Assembly (NCBI RefSeq): GCF_014641555.1
Contig: NZ_BMHY01000001.1
Coordinates: forward strand, 186,001-250,000
Direction of reading: 5' to 3'
Source: Paenibacillus radicis (ex Gao et al. 2016)
GTDB lineage: Bacteria > Bacillota > Bacilli > Paenibacillales > Paenibacillaceae
DNA length: 64,000 bases
This document shows, one piece after another, positions 7,622 to 16,440 of the stretch; position 1 is the first letter of the stretch, and each line of letters opens with the position of its first letter. The notes beneath the pieces are model-generated. The model worked only from the letters and a program-made list of their open reading frames with translations. It searched no databases and was not told the origin of the DNA. The translations under genes and the position numbers were made by a program.

Positions 7622-9079
7622 TTATAACTCGGCAACCCCCACAGGAGTTTCTGTACGATCGGCAGTGGTGCGTTTGAGCGTTACGGCTAAAAGCAGGCTG
7701 ACTGCTGCAAGCGCGGCAAGTAAAACATAAGCATTATGATAAGCATGCGTCATGGCAGCAGACATTACGGTTTCACCTTGGCTTACATAATGGCTGGTAC
7801 GGCTCACAACAAAGGTGGTAAGTCCGGCGACTGCGAATGAAGTAATAACCTGTTGAGCCGCGCTAGTTAGAGATGTAACCCGACCGACAAGTTCTCTTGG
7901 CGCGTTTTGAATCAGATGGGTGTTCAAAGCCAGGAACGACATGCCCATTCCAAGTCCGATCAAGGCTCGAGGAGCGAGGAACGTCCAAGGGCTATTGCTC
8001 GGGTCGATGAACGAGAGCAGAAAAGCTCCGATTCCCGCAAACATTAGCCCGGTAAAGACGAGAGGCCTTGCGCCAACCCGGTCGTATAGACGGCCGCCGA
8101 TTGGCATCGCGATTCCTGCTGCAATCGCGTGAGGCAGTGTCCATAAACCGGCTTTTAGAGCGCTCATTCCCATTAATTGCTGCATGAAATACGGTACGGC
8201 AAACACAATTCCAAACATCGTGAACTGCAAAGCCCACTGCAGCAGAATTCCTCGTGTAAATTGGGAGGAACGGAAAACTCTCAATTCAAGTAAAGGTTCA
8301 CTTTTGCGGGTCAGTTCGACAATGACAAACAAGATTAATGCGGCTGCGCCAACGGAAAGACCGATGATTGTCTTCGCGGAATGCCAGCTTGTGCCTCCCT
8401 CGCTTATGCCGTAAGAAAGGCCTCCAAAAGCAAGCGGCGCGAGCGCCATGCCGAGTAAATCAAGCGGAGCCGAAGCTTTCTTTGCCAAATTCGGAAGCGT
8501 CGTCATACACATGATTACGCCAATGATACCAATCGGAACATTAATCAGAAATATCCACTGCCAATTGACATAGTCAATCAAATAACCAGAAACAATCGGC
8601 CCAAGAGCTGGTGCAAGCAGAACGGGGATGCCCATCATGCCCATGATGCGGCCGACTTTATCGGGAGGGCTGAAGCGATACGTCATCGAAAAGGCAATTG
8701 GCATCACCATGCCTCCGCCAAGGCCTTGCAAAACCCGGAAAAAGATAAGCTGCTCAGCTGAGCCGGCAAACGCGCATAAGATCGAACCAAGCGTGAACAA
8801 AATGATGGAAATAATAAATATTCGTTTAGCGCCATATCGGTCCGACATCCAGCCGGCAAGCGGGATAACCGCCGCTTGTGCGAGCGCATATCCGGTAACT
8901 GTCCATTGAATGAGGCTTAGCGTGCTATTGAAGTCTTTTGCGAGTACAGGAATGGCGACATTGACGGCCGTCGTGTCCAGAATAACCATAAACATGCCGA
9001 TAATTAAAGCGATCAATGGGGCAACTAACGATCGCATGGACAAGGGCTGTTCGGAGCCAAGCGACTCGGATGTAGACAT
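7622..9079 (-). CDS. MFS multidrug exporter, DHA2 (EmrB/QacA) family
   Basis: The 485-residue protein has about 14 hydrophobic segments, the hallmark of DHA2 proton-driven drug exporters. It carries motif C-like LDTTAVNVAIP in segment 1, motif A WMSDRYGAKRIF after segment 2 and RVLQGLGGGMVMP in segment 4. The substrate is unknown; EmrB/QacA relatives export lipophilic cations, antibiotics or toxins. The gene is divergent from a TetR-family regulator with inverted repeats in the 158-base gap, an arrangement typical of a drug-inducible pump. The start is an ATG behind GGAGAGATC. Confidence 0.92.
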   Translation of the reverse strand: MSTSESLGSEQPLSMRSLVAPLIALIIGMFMVILDTTAVNVAIPVLAKDFNSTLSLIQWTVTGYALAQAAVIPLAGWMSDRYGAKRIFIISIILFTLGSILCAFAGSAEQLIFFRVLQGLGGGMVMPIAFSMTYRFSPPDKVGRIMGMMGIPVLLAPALGPIVSGYLIDYVNWQWIFLINVPIGIIGVIMCMTTLPNLAKKASAPLDLLGMALAPLAFGGLSYGISEGGTSWHSAKTIIGLSVGAAALILFVIVELTRKSEPLLELRVFRSSQFTRGILLQWALQFTMFGIVFAVPYFMQQLMGMSALKAGLWTLPHAIAAGIAMPIGGRLYDRVGARPLVFTGLMFAGIGAFLLSFIDPSNSPWTFLAPRALIGLGMGMSFLALNTHLIQNAPRELVGRVTSLTSAAQQVITSFAVAGLTTFVVSRTSHYVSQGETVMSAAMTHAYHNAYVLLAALAAVSLLLAVTLKRTTADRTETPVGVAEL

Positions 9080-9136
9080 GATGATCTCTCCTTATGTGTA
9101 TTGATTTCATATGAGTAATTTAGCACAGACCTCGAA

Positions 9137-9220
9137 CTATGTAAACTAAAAACGTAAAATTAGTTTATTTCGTTTAAACGGTGTACATATTGTTGATTTA
9201 CGATATACTTGTTTACATAG
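9137..9220. promoter_or_regulatory. divergent promoter/operator region between MFS and TetR genes
   Basis: Three inverted repeats are nested here: CTATGTAAAC (9137-9146) with GTTTACATAG (9211-9220), AAACTAA/TTAGTTT (9143-9166) and the palindrome CGTTTAAACG (9171-9180). TATACT at 9204-9209 is a possible -10 for the regulator. The outer 10-base pair is perfect. The TetR protein encoded at 9238 is the expected binder. Confidence 0.6.
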
Positions 9221-9237
9221 GCAGGAGGCGGGATTAT

Positions 9238-9951
9238 ATGATGGATTGCGAAGGTTTGGATGAAGCAGAAGCCAAGAAGCAAACAAATAAATTGAAATTT
9301 ATTATTAAAATACTACCTTATATTCAAAAAAACGGGTTCAATTCATTGAAAATGGATGATGCCGCTAAATATATGGACATAAGTAAAGCAACGATGTATA
9401 AATATTTTTCTTCCAAGGATGAAATCATTGAATCCTTGGTTCTTCAGAGCGTTACCTACATCGATCAACTGTTGCTGGAGGAAGTGCCTTCAAAATTAAC
9501 GGCACAATCGGAACCTACACATAGGGAGCTGATGCTCTATGGAGAAACATTCAACATCACTTTTAAAATATCGATGAAGCTGGCTTATTATTTAAGTGAT
9601 GCTCTTCTTGATGATTTAAACAATGCTTATCCTGAATTAGCGGCAAAGCTTGCAGAAGGATTGGAGCGTTGCCGGAAAAAGCTTATGTCTTATTATGACA
9701 GCGGGATGGAGCTTGGTGTTTTTCATCGGTTGAATTCTAGAGTCTTGCTTATCCAATTAGACGTCGTATTCAGAGAGTTGCTTGATCCTAAGCTTCTCAT
9801 GCTGCACAATATGACATTAAAGCAAGCTTTGCTCGATTTCTATCAAGCCATGAAGTGTCAGGTATTTAAAGAACAATGGATTCACGAGGATCAGCCTGGG
9901 ATTGAGCCTTACATCCATGAATTCATTTTAAGAAAGTTTTCCAATGAATAG
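9238..9951 (+). CDS. TetR/AcrR-family regulator
   Basis: This 237-residue protein has an N-terminal TetR helix-turn-helix (about residues 20-65: FNSLKMDDAAKYMDISKATMYKYFSSKDEI). A larger ligand-binding domain of no recognised type follows. The start is set at ATG 9238, nine bases after AGGAGG (9223-9228); the frame is open further upstream but lacks a ribosome binding site. ATG 9241 is also possible. It is divergent from the DHA2 exporter and probably represses it and itself. A terminator follows within 25 bases. Confidence 0.88.
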   Translation: MMDCEGLDEAEAKKQTNKLKFIIKILPYIQKNGFNSLKMDDAAKYMDISKATMYKYFSSKDEIIESLVLQSVTYIDQLLLEEVPSKLTAQSEPTHRELMLYGETFNITFKISMKLAYYLSDALLDDLNNAYPELAAKLAEGLERCRKKLMSYYDSGMELGVFHRLNSRVLLIQLDVVFRELLDPKLLMLHNMTLKQALLDFYQAMKCQVFKEQWIHEDQPGIEPYIHEFILRKFSNE

Positions 9952-9974
9952 CCCCTAACAATTAGTTAACGATG

Positions 9975-9999
9975 ACACGCCAACTAGGCGTGTTTTTTT
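9975..9999 (+). terminator. terminator of the TetR gene
   Basis: ACACGCC pairs with GGCGTGT around AACTA and is followed by T7. It ends 24 to 48 bases after the stop codon. Confidence 0.85.
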
Positions 10000-10018
10000 G
10001 TATGGTGGACTCTAGGGG
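10000..10018 (-). repeat. tRNA 3'-end-like repeat, copy 2 (inverted)
   Basis: Read on the minus strand, CCCCTAGAGTCCACCATAC matches the copy at 5513-5531 at 17 of 19 positions. The two face each other across the exporter block. As with tRNA-Ala, a TAC-A-run-hairpin follows on that strand. Confidence 0.55.
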
Positions 10019-10134
10019 AGATTAGACCCGCATGTCGCAATTTCATACATGAAAGGCATCAAGTTATAGTAAACATTATCGCCGCTATATGCTATTGTCA
10101 TTTCATATACATTCATAGAAAGAAGGACTGGATA

Positions 10135-11223
10135 ATGAGCAAAAATTTGCGTATAGGAATTATTGGAACAGGCGGCATAGCTAATGCCCACGTTGCCGCT
10201 TATAAAAAACTGCCATATGTAGAGATCGTAGGTGTGGCGGACGTGATTCCAGATAAAGCTGCTGCTTTCGCACAGGCGCAGGGCTTGACGGAAGCGGCTT
10301 CATTCGACAGCCATACTGAGCTGCTTCGTATGGAGCTTGATGGCGTCAGCATCTGTACGCCAAACATTTCCCATCATCGGACAACGGTCGATTCCTTGCG
10401 CAGCGGCAAAAACGTGCTGCTTGAGAAGCCGATGTCGATCACTTTGCAAGAAGGAATCGAAATGACGCAGGCAGCGAAGGAAAGCGGGAAAATGCTGACA
10501 CTGGGTTTCCAACCGCGCTACGATCCGAATATGAAGCTTCTGCAAACGATTGTGCAATCGGGGCGTCTCGGCAACGTATACTACGTTGAGACAGGCGGCG
10601 GACGCCGTCGCGGCATGCCGGGAGGCACATTCATCAGCAAAAAGCTCGCGGGTGCCGGCGCTATGGCCGACATTGGCTGCTACTCACTGGATATGGCGTT
10701 GAACACGCTTGGCTATCCTCGTCCGGTTTCCGTATCTGCGTTCACGTCGAACCATTTCGGGACCAATCCCTTGTACCATCCGGAAGCGAGCAAGTTTGAG
10801 GTTGAAGATTTCGGCGTAGCTATGGTTCGTTTCGAGAATGATCTCGTGCTGCAGTTCAAAATTTCTTGGGCCATGCATATGGATTCGCTCGGTGCGACGA
10901 TGTTCCTCGGCACGGACGCAGGCCTGAAAGTAACACCGGCTGGAACTGGGCCATGGTCGGGCGTATGGGATGGATCTGTTGGTTCTATCACGTTGTATCA
11001 TGATGAATACGGCACTCAAACCTCAACGCCGATTCCGACCATTGGGCATCAATTGAATCTGTTTGACCGGAAAGTACATGATTTCGCAGAAGCAGTTAGA
11101 GATGGCAGAGAGGCTCCAATTCCAGGCGAACAAATCCTCATCCAGCAAGCAATTATCGACGGGGTGCTGCGCTCAGCGGAAGCCCGCCGCGAAGTATCGA
11201 TCGAATTGCCTGATTTCCGTTAA
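10135..11223 (+). CDS. Gfo/Idh/MocA-family NAD(P)-dependent oxidoreductase
   Basis: This 362-residue cytoplasmic enzyme probably oxidises or reduces a sugar or inositol derivative. It has an N-terminal Rossmann fold with IGIIGTGGIANAHVAAY (residues 7-23) and the family motif EKPMSIT near residue 98, which contains the conserved lysine. The C-terminal beta-sheet substrate domain follows, with GGGRRRGMPGG and ADIGCYSLDMALNTLG. The substrate cannot be read from the sequence. It stands alone between a TetR terminator and its own strong terminator, so it is probably monocistronic. The ATG follows AGAAGGACTGG. Confidence 0.9.
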   Translation: MSKNLRIGIIGTGGIANAHVAAYKKLPYVEIVGVADVIPDKAAAFAQAQGLTEAASFDSHTELLRMELDGVSICTPNISHHRTTVDSLRSGKNVLLEKPMSITLQEGIEMTQAAKESGKMLTLGFQPRYDPNMKLLQTIVQSGRLGNVYYVETGGGRRRGMPGGTFISKKLAGAGAMADIGCYSLDMALNTLGYPRPVSVSAFTSNHFGTNPLYHPEASKFEVEDFGVAMVRFENDLVLQFKISWAMHMDSLGATMFLGTDAGLKVTPAGTGPWSGVWDGSVGSITLYHDEYGTQTSTPIPTIGHQLNLFDRKVHDFAEAVRDGREAPIPGEQILIQQAIIDGVLRSAEARREVSIELPDFR

Positions 11224-11232
11224 GCCTATAAT

Positions 11233-11278
11233 AAAAGCAAAAGAACCGGCTTCGTGAGAAGCGGGTTCTTTTGCTTTT
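11233..11278. terminator. bidirectional terminator
   Basis: Long arms (11233-11253 and 11258-11278) pair around GTGA with two mismatches and are flanked by A and T runs. It serves the oxidoreductase on the plus strand and the esterase on the minus strand. Confidence 0.85.
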
Positions 11279-11295
11279 GTCAGGATATTGTATAT

Positions 11296-12849
11296 TCAGT
11301 CCATATACGGACTCAGCAGCGTGGCAAGCTTTTCTGCAATTTTGACATGTCCGGCATCGCTTGGATGCGTACCGTCTACCGTATCCGCCGCCGTGATCCA
11401 GCCGGTTGTATCGATGTAATGCAGCTTGTTGTCCCCTCCGTTATGGACGGTATTGAAGGCCAGTAGTGTCGGTAAAGACATGGAGCCAATGAACGTTTTC
11501 ATTACAAAAATGTCCGCCAACGGATACTTGGCTCTTATATTTTGCAAGAAGGTGATATACGTTTGTTTGAAGTCGTTGTCTGTCACATTAAAGCCGCTAT
11601 CGTTCGTGCCGAGATTGATCACGACTGCACGCGCTTGATAAGTATTGAAATCCCATAGCGTGGAGTCATTGTCATATACGGATCTCATCTTAAAGAACTG
11701 ATTGCTCATGCCGACACTGTTCGGCGAATGGCATTGGATGTTATCCACCAGGCAGATACCCGGAAAAGCGATCTGGGTGTGCTCCGCACCGAGCTGTTCA
11801 CCGACTAGCCATGCGTAGTCTGACAAGGCAATTTTCGAATTGAGGTAGCCGGATGTGATGGAATCCCCGATAAATTCAATTAAATGGCTGCTCAGTGCAG
11901 TTGCCTGTGTGTCTGCTCCCGCATCCAGCTCTAGGCTCTGAATTTCCAGCATATCATTCTCGGAGGCTGAGGTAATTCGCAGAGAGTGCGAGCCGCTTGC
12001 CAGGGCCGTTGGGGTCAAGTACACCGTGCCTGACACTTGGCTAAACAGAACATCCTCTCCACCGTCGATAGAAACGTAGATGCTGGCCGATCTGGCAAGC
12101 TTAACGGTAACATGAGTACCCGTAAAATTCGTTTTCATATACGAACCGCCCCAATAGCTCTTGTACACGGAACTTGAGCTCTTATCCCATCTGCCTACGA
12201 ATTTAAGATTGGGGTCGGTAACGGAAATCTCTTTGCCGGGAAGCGGCTTGATTTTCTTGACAACGTTCACTGAAGCGATTTTCAACTCTGCGCCGGGATT
12301 ACTTCCTCCCTGAATTGAAAATCGAAAGTCTGCCCCGTTTGCCCGGTTTCCAAAGTAAGCGTTCGTAAGCAGGTAGGTTTGTGTTTTCCAGGTATCCGTG
12401 CCGGTGAAGGAAATCAAAGGTGCATTTGTGAAGGCTGCCGTCGAGGAATCATATTGCATGATTAATTTCCCGTTGCCCGAATCGAAAAAGGTAACACTAA
12501 CCTCTACATCAAATTCTGTATTGTTCTTGAGATACGTATCGCTGACGTTCATATACAAATAATTTGTGCGAGGCACGTCGGAATTTTTGTTCGTCTGCCA
12601 GTAGCTTTTTCCAGCTATTGTGCCCGTGATGAGTCCGGCCGGATTGTCTCCGGCAAAGGGATGAATGCCGTTCTCGATGGGGGTTCCGCCCAGTATGACG
12701 CTAACTTCTTCTACTTCTTCTTCGTTAGATGTGGCGTTGATTAGTTGATGCTGCGTGCAGGAGACGAGAATGAGCATGGAAATGATCAGAAGGCTGTTCA
12801 CCCAAAAATGAATAGTGAACCGCTTGAAGCCGTAATGCTTAGTTGCCAT
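11296..12849 (-). CDS. secreted SGNH/GDSL hydrolase lipoprotein (CE2-like esterase)
   Basis: This 517-residue surface lipoprotein is probably a carbohydrate acetylesterase. A hydrophobic signal ends in the lipobox LVSC (about residues 27-30). An N-terminal beta-rich region (about 50-210) precedes a CE2-type jelly-roll segment beginning FVGRWDKSSSS. The SGNH domain follows: block I with the nucleophile in FIGDSITSGY (about 325), block III NLGTNDSG (about 412) and block V DGTHPSDAGH (about 490) with catalytic Asp and His. An AGGAGG ribosome binding site precedes the ATG. It stands alone. The CE2 assignment is from domain order; deacetylation of plant polysaccharide is an inference. Confidence 0.82.
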   Translation of the reverse strand: MATKHYGFKRFTIHFWVNSLLIISMLILVSCTQHQLINATSNEEEVEEVSVILGGTPIENGIHPFAGDNPAGLITGTIAGKSYWQTNKNSDVPRTNYLYMNVSDTYLKNNTEFDVEVSVTFFDSGNGKLIMQYDSSTAAFTNAPLISFTGTDTWKTQTYLLTNAYFGNRANGADFRFSIQGGSNPGAELKIASVNVVKKIKPLPGKEISVTDPNLKFVGRWDKSSSSVYKSYWGGSYMKTNFTGTHVTVKLARSASIYVSIDGGEDVLFSQVSGTVYLTPTALASGSHSLRITSASENDMLEIQSLELDAGADTQATALSSHLIEFIGDSITSGYLNSKIALSDYAWLVGEQLGAEHTQIAFPGICLVDNIQCHSPNSVGMSNQFFKMRSVYDNDSTLWDFNTYQARAVVINLGTNDSGFNVTDNDFKQTYITFLQNIRAKYPLADIFVMKTFIGSMSLPTLLAFNTVHNGGDNKLHYIDTTGWITAADTVDGTHPSDAGHVKIAEKLATLLSPYMD

Positions 12850-13011
12850 TGAATTGTCCTCCTTTAGGGGAAGTGGTATTACCTTTCTACTGAAGTTCGT
12901 GTACGCCTTGTAGGTGTTTTACACTCTTGGTTATGGTATTGTAAACCATAAATGTAAGAATTCATATGCGATGTTTATAAACTATTATAGGGTAAAAGGA
13001 GTCAGGAAAAG

Positions 13012-13242
13012 TTGATGATCAAATTTGGTCTTGAACCTTTTAAATGGGAGCTTGCCATAGATTCGGTTGATTATTTGCTTTCCAGCCTGCAAGAGGATAT
13101 CGATTTGGGGTTTAGGACGGATAAAGATATTGAAGCAATACAAAACAAAGCATATAAGTGCGAGACTGTAAAATTAAGCCCCGGTGAGGATACTGTTTAT
13201 AATGTAAAGGTCGGAGATGTTTGGTTAGGCGAACTTGAATAG
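13012..13242 (+). CDS. small acidic protein of unknown function
   Basis: The product is 76 residues, acidic, with no signal peptide or membrane segment; I do not recognise a family. It has an AAAGGAG ribosome binding site (12995-13001) before TTG 13012, with ATG 13015 next in frame. It contains a Leu/Asp-rich helix-like stretch (DYLLSSLQEDIDLG) and ends in VGDVWLGELE. It lies 71 bases after and divergent from the esterase gene, and upstream of the sigma-D-type promoter at 13284. The good ribosome binding site and coding-like composition support a real gene. Confidence 0.6.
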   Translation: MMIKFGLEPFKWELAIDSVDYLLSSLQEDIDLGFRTDKDIEAIQNKAYKCETVKLSPGEDTVYNVKVGDVWLGELE

Positions 13243-13283
13243 CAAATGAAAAGCCTCTAAGGAAATATTATAGGAATGATTGT

Positions 13284-13310
13284 TAAATTATTACTGTTAA
13301 AAACCGATAT
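13284..13310 (+). promoter_or_regulatory. sigma-D (sigma-28) type promoter
   Basis: TAAA (13284-13287) is followed after 16 bases by CCGATAT (13304-13310). This matches the Bacillus motility-sigma consensus TAAA-N15-GCCGATAT at all but the first G of the -10. The predicted transcript starts near 13317, before the ribosome binding site of the gene at 13349. Confidence 0.7.
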
Positions 13311-13348
13311 ATATGGATATTAGAATCTGTTCTGAAGGAGCAACCATC

Positions 13349-14677
13349 ATGTCAGTGTCAGGAATACAGCCAACCACAATTTATAACAAAAGTTCAATCT
13401 CAAACCCTCAGACCCCGCCAACAACTCAGATTAATCAATTGACGCAAGAATCTGGCGGCGATAATTCTGTAAATACGGATCCGGTGCAGTCCACGTCTTC
13501 CTATGTTTTTGATAGCAGCAAGATTACGCAGGAACTAAGAGACGCAGCACTTGGTCCACTTAGTTCAAGTTCATATTGGAGTATAAAGCTCGAGAACTGG
13601 ACCAGCAATTTCGTTGTGAAGCAAGCTTACCTGCGTGATCAGATTATTAAAAATACAGACGGTGAGGAACAGAAGAAGCAGCTTCAACGTTTTGATTATG
13701 AAAGTGAGCTATATGTTGATTGGATCGCCAATGTGGCAAGTAATTCGATCACCGATATTATGAATGGTGATGCACGGGTCATATTCAATGAGATTGAAAG
13801 CGAGAGGGAAAAGTTCCTTGAGAACTTCACTCCTATTTTTAATAAAGAAGGGCTAAAGCAGCAGTTTGTGGATATGATTCATGCTGAGCAGGAACTGTTT
13901 AGCCAGTCCAAGCCGAACGATGCCGAGTGGGACAAAATTTTGACTTCAGGCGGCGTGGGGTTAGAGCAGCTAGAAAAGAAACTTAAAACAGAAATGCTTA
14001 ATCAACAAGCGGGGGATTCTGTTTCTTTTGATAAGCTGAATTACCGTGATCTTGTTGGAACATTTAATGCTTTTAAAATGGGTAGCTATGGATTATCCAC
14101 TATAGGCTCAACAGAACTTATTTTTCCTAGAATTGGGCTTGATCAGGCCATGGTTGGTCTATATCTAGCGAATACATCAATGAGCTCGTTTGTCAAAAAC
14201 AAAATTACTGAAACGCTCGACAGAGCAGTAGACAATAAAATCAAAATTCAAAATTTCCAGGATGCAATGTGGTCACTTCGTCTAGGAAGCGGAGGGAAGG
14301 AAAGATTTTCTTTTAACCAGCCCCTAACGGATGAATTGCGTTTGAAAGTAGAACGTTATATGAAGAGCGATGACTATAAAGCTTCCCCGTCCCAGATCAT
14401 TCAAGAACAGCTTGCAAAGTTGAGCACCATCAATTCTAAATTGTTCGTACAAAATTTCCTCAATTTACAGCAACAAGTCAAGCAAAGTCTGCTTTCAGGT
14501 CCAGAGATTCTGGGGGATGTCGGGAAAGATAAGAAAGTAGCTTTTGCTGACAGCATCACTCGGGGCTATACTGACGATTGGAACAAATTCATTGATTACC
14601 TCTCTATAGATGAAAGTGCGAAAAAGGATTATTACGTACCGACACGCATTGGAGATACATTGGATGTAAAGGTCTAA
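13349..14677 (+). CDS. uncharacterised protein, candidate motility-regulon member
   Basis: The 442-residue protein has no family I recognise, no signal peptide and no membrane segment. Residues 1-55 are rich in Ser, Thr, Pro, Gln and Asn and look disordered. The rest is mostly helical and charged, with a C-terminal region holding LQQQVKQSLLSGPEILGDVGKD. The start is ATG 13349 behind GAAGGAG; an upstream in-frame ATG at 13313 falls at the predicted transcription start and is rejected. The sigma-D-type promoter suggests co-expression with flagellar, chemotaxis or autolysin genes. The leaderless, disordered N-terminus resembles proteins exported by flagellar or other type III-like systems, but that is speculation. 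Confidence 0.75.
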   Translation: MSVSGIQPTTIYNKSSISNPQTPPTTQINQLTQESGGDNSVNTDPVQSTSSYVFDSSKITQELRDAALGPLSSSSYWSIKLENWTSNFVVKQAYLRDQIIKNTDGEEQKKQLQRFDYESELYVDWIANVASNSITDIMNGDARVIFNEIESEREKFLENFTPIFNKEGLKQQFVDMIHAEQELFSQSKPNDAEWDKILTSGGVGLEQLEKKLKTEMLNQQAGDSVSFDKLNYRDLVGTFNAFKMGSYGLSTIGSTELIFPRIGLDQAMVGLYLANTSMSSFVKNKITETLDRAVDNKIKIQNFQDAMWSLRLGSGGKERFSFNQPLTDELRLKVERYMKSDDYKASPSQIIQEQLAKLSTINSKLFVQNFLNLQQQVKQSLLSGPEILGDVGKDKKVAFADSITRGYTDDWNKFIDYLSIDESAKKDYYVPTRIGDTLDVKV

Positions 14678-14785
14678 CTTGTCTTGAGTAGAATAACAGA
14701 ACTCTACATATCTTAGATGCTTCGTAAAAAATAGATGAGATGGTATACTATATCTGTATCTATAGTGAGAGGATTTGAGTATGTA

Positions 14786-15790
14786 GTGTCCAACAATTTT
14801 TGGCGTGATTTACCACGGCCATTTTTTATACTTGCACCGATGGAGGATGTGACGGATGTTGTTTTCCGGCATGTAGTAAGTAAAGCGGGCAGGCCCGATG
14901 TGTTTTTTACAGAGTTTACAAATACGGAAAGCTACTGTCATCCTGAAGGGACTTACGGTGTACGAGGACGTTTAACATTTACGGAAGATGAACAACCAAT
15001 GGTTGCACATATTTGGGGGGATAAGCCTCAATATTTCAAGGAAATGAGCATTGGCATGGCTAAGCTTGGCTTCAAAGGCGTAGATATCAACATGGGTTGT
15101 CCCGTGCACAATGTTGCTACGAAAGGCAAGGGAAGCGGCCTTATTCTGCATCCCGATCTTGCGGCAAATATTATTCAAGCTGCCAAAGCGGGAGGATTGC
15201 CTGTCAGTGTGAAAACTAGGCTTGGCTACAACGATCTAGAGGAATGGCGGGGCTGGTTAACTCACATTTTGGAGCAAGATATTGCGAATCTGTCTATTCA
15301 TCTCCGTACAAGAAAGGAAATGAGTGTAGCAGATGCACATTGGGAGCTGATTCCGGAAATTAAGGAGCTTCGTGATCGTATAGCACCAGATACTCTTCTG
15401 ACAATCAATGGAGATATTCCTGACCGGCAAACGGGCTTAAAGCTTGCGGAGCAATATGGTGTGGATGGAATCATGATTGGGAGAGGGATTTTCCATAATC
15501 CTTTTGCCTTTGAACAAGAACCGAGGGAGCATAGCAGTGACGAATTGCTTGATCTGTTGAACTTGCATCTTGATCTTCATGATAAGTATGCAGCAGAACT
15601 AACGCAGCGCCCATTTAAAGCACTTCTGCGGTTCTTCAAGATATATGTCAAAGGATTCCGCGGGGCAAGTGAACTGCGAAATCAATTGATGAGCACGAAG
15701 TCAACGGATGAAGTGCGTGAACTTCTTAGTACCTTTGAACAGAATGTTGATGCTGTGATTGAAGCGGATGCAATGAAGAATCAGCTTTAA
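14786..15790 (+). CDS. dus: tRNA-dihydrouridine synthase
   Basis: This FMN enzyme reduces specific uridines of tRNA to dihydrouridine using NADPH. The TIM-barrel protein shows [12 protein letters not shown] (FMN site), [19 protein letters not shown] with the catalytic Cys, SVKTRLGY and [27 protein letters not shown] (phosphate binding). The usual HGRTR is HLRTR here. The start is uncertain. An extended -10 (TGGTATACT, 14741-14749) implies that ATG 14735 is not transcribed. GTG 14786 behind AGAGGA gives 334 residues, the normal family length; GTG 14765 is also possible. It is one of several dus paralogues expected in such genomes, so the target uridine is not assigned. Confidence 0.9.
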   Translation: MSNNFWRDLPRPFFILAPMEDVTDVVFRHVVSKAGRPDVFFTEFTNTESYCHPEGTYGVRGRLTFTEDEQPMVAHIWGDKPQYFKEMSIGMAKLGFKGVDINMGCPVHNVATKGKGSGLILHPDLAANIIQAAKAGGLPVSVKTRLGYNDLEEWRGWLTHILEQDIANLSIHLRTRKEMSVADAHWELIPEIKELRDRIAPDTLLTINGDIPDRQTGLKLAEQYGVDGIMIGRGIFHNPFAFEQEPREHSSDELLDLLNLHLDLHDKYAAELTQRPFKALLRFFKIYVKGFRGASELRNQLMSTKSTDEVRELLSTFEQNVDAVIEADAMKNQL

Positions 15791-15820
15791 GCATCCGCAT
15801 TTATCTGTTTGAAAAGCCAG

Positions 15821-15850
15821 ACAGCCTGAATTCCCTTGAATTCGGGCTGT
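15821..15850 (+). terminator. terminator of the dus gene
   Basis: ACAGCCTGAATTC and GAATTCGGGCTGT pair around CCTT with one mismatch and are followed by an AT-rich, T-rich tail (ATTTTATT). Confidence 0.8.
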
Positions 15851-16425
15851 ATTTTATTCTAATCCTCATCCTGATCGATTTACTCCACACGTGTTAACTC
15901 CCCGTATATAGCGAGCAAGCGTTTTCATGAATGTAATATTGCCCCCGTAAAGGATAAGACTACCTCATTGGAACTCCATTACAACACTCGTATGATAAGG
16001 ATATGGTAAGTCCACAATTTATAGTTTGCGTTTCGGGAACAGGGTTAAAAGAAGTAGTGAGATTACGTTATTTGCACGTACGCTTATCGCTTTTTGAATC
16101 CTGTTGTTTTTTTGAGCTCATGAAAACGCTAACATGGAGTCAATTGTGGACGAATGCGCTTTTACAAGATTAGACATATGGAAGAGTAGAGGTGATGCGG
16201 CGGCGAGCAAATAGGCGTGATAGTGATAGTTTCGCCTTAGTAATACTTTGAGCCACTGATAGATATGCAATCGTACATGTGTAGCCCTGTTTCTGCCTTT
16301 CATTCTATTGTAAAGGATCTTTTTTGTGTCTACATTTTATGCAACACTACAGGAGGTTTGATATTGAAGTGAAGAAGGTTTTAAAGAGTTAGAGGATATC
16401 TTCAAAACCTAAAAATATTAGTTAT
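15851..16425. other. long leader/gap before the giant SLH gene
   Basis: No gene is supported in these 575 bases. Near the end an AGGAGG (16351-16356) has no ORF of useful length after it. AGGTTTT and AAAACCT (within 16376-16410) can form a stem-loop in the 5' leader of the downstream gene. The length suggests an untranslated leader or distant promoter. No riboswitch or T-box core was recognised. Confidence 0.4.
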
Positions 16426-16440
16426 GGAGGAAATTTGAGA

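Noticed and set aside
5300..10020. Prophage or integrative element
   Set aside because: No integrase, recombinase, transposase, portal, terminase or conjugation gene is present; only repeat-like tRNA-end sequences suggest past insertion.
16118..16303. Minus-strand ORF of 61 codons in the gap before the giant SLH gene
   Set aside because: No ribosome binding site, basic low-quality composition and no known match; best treated as chance.
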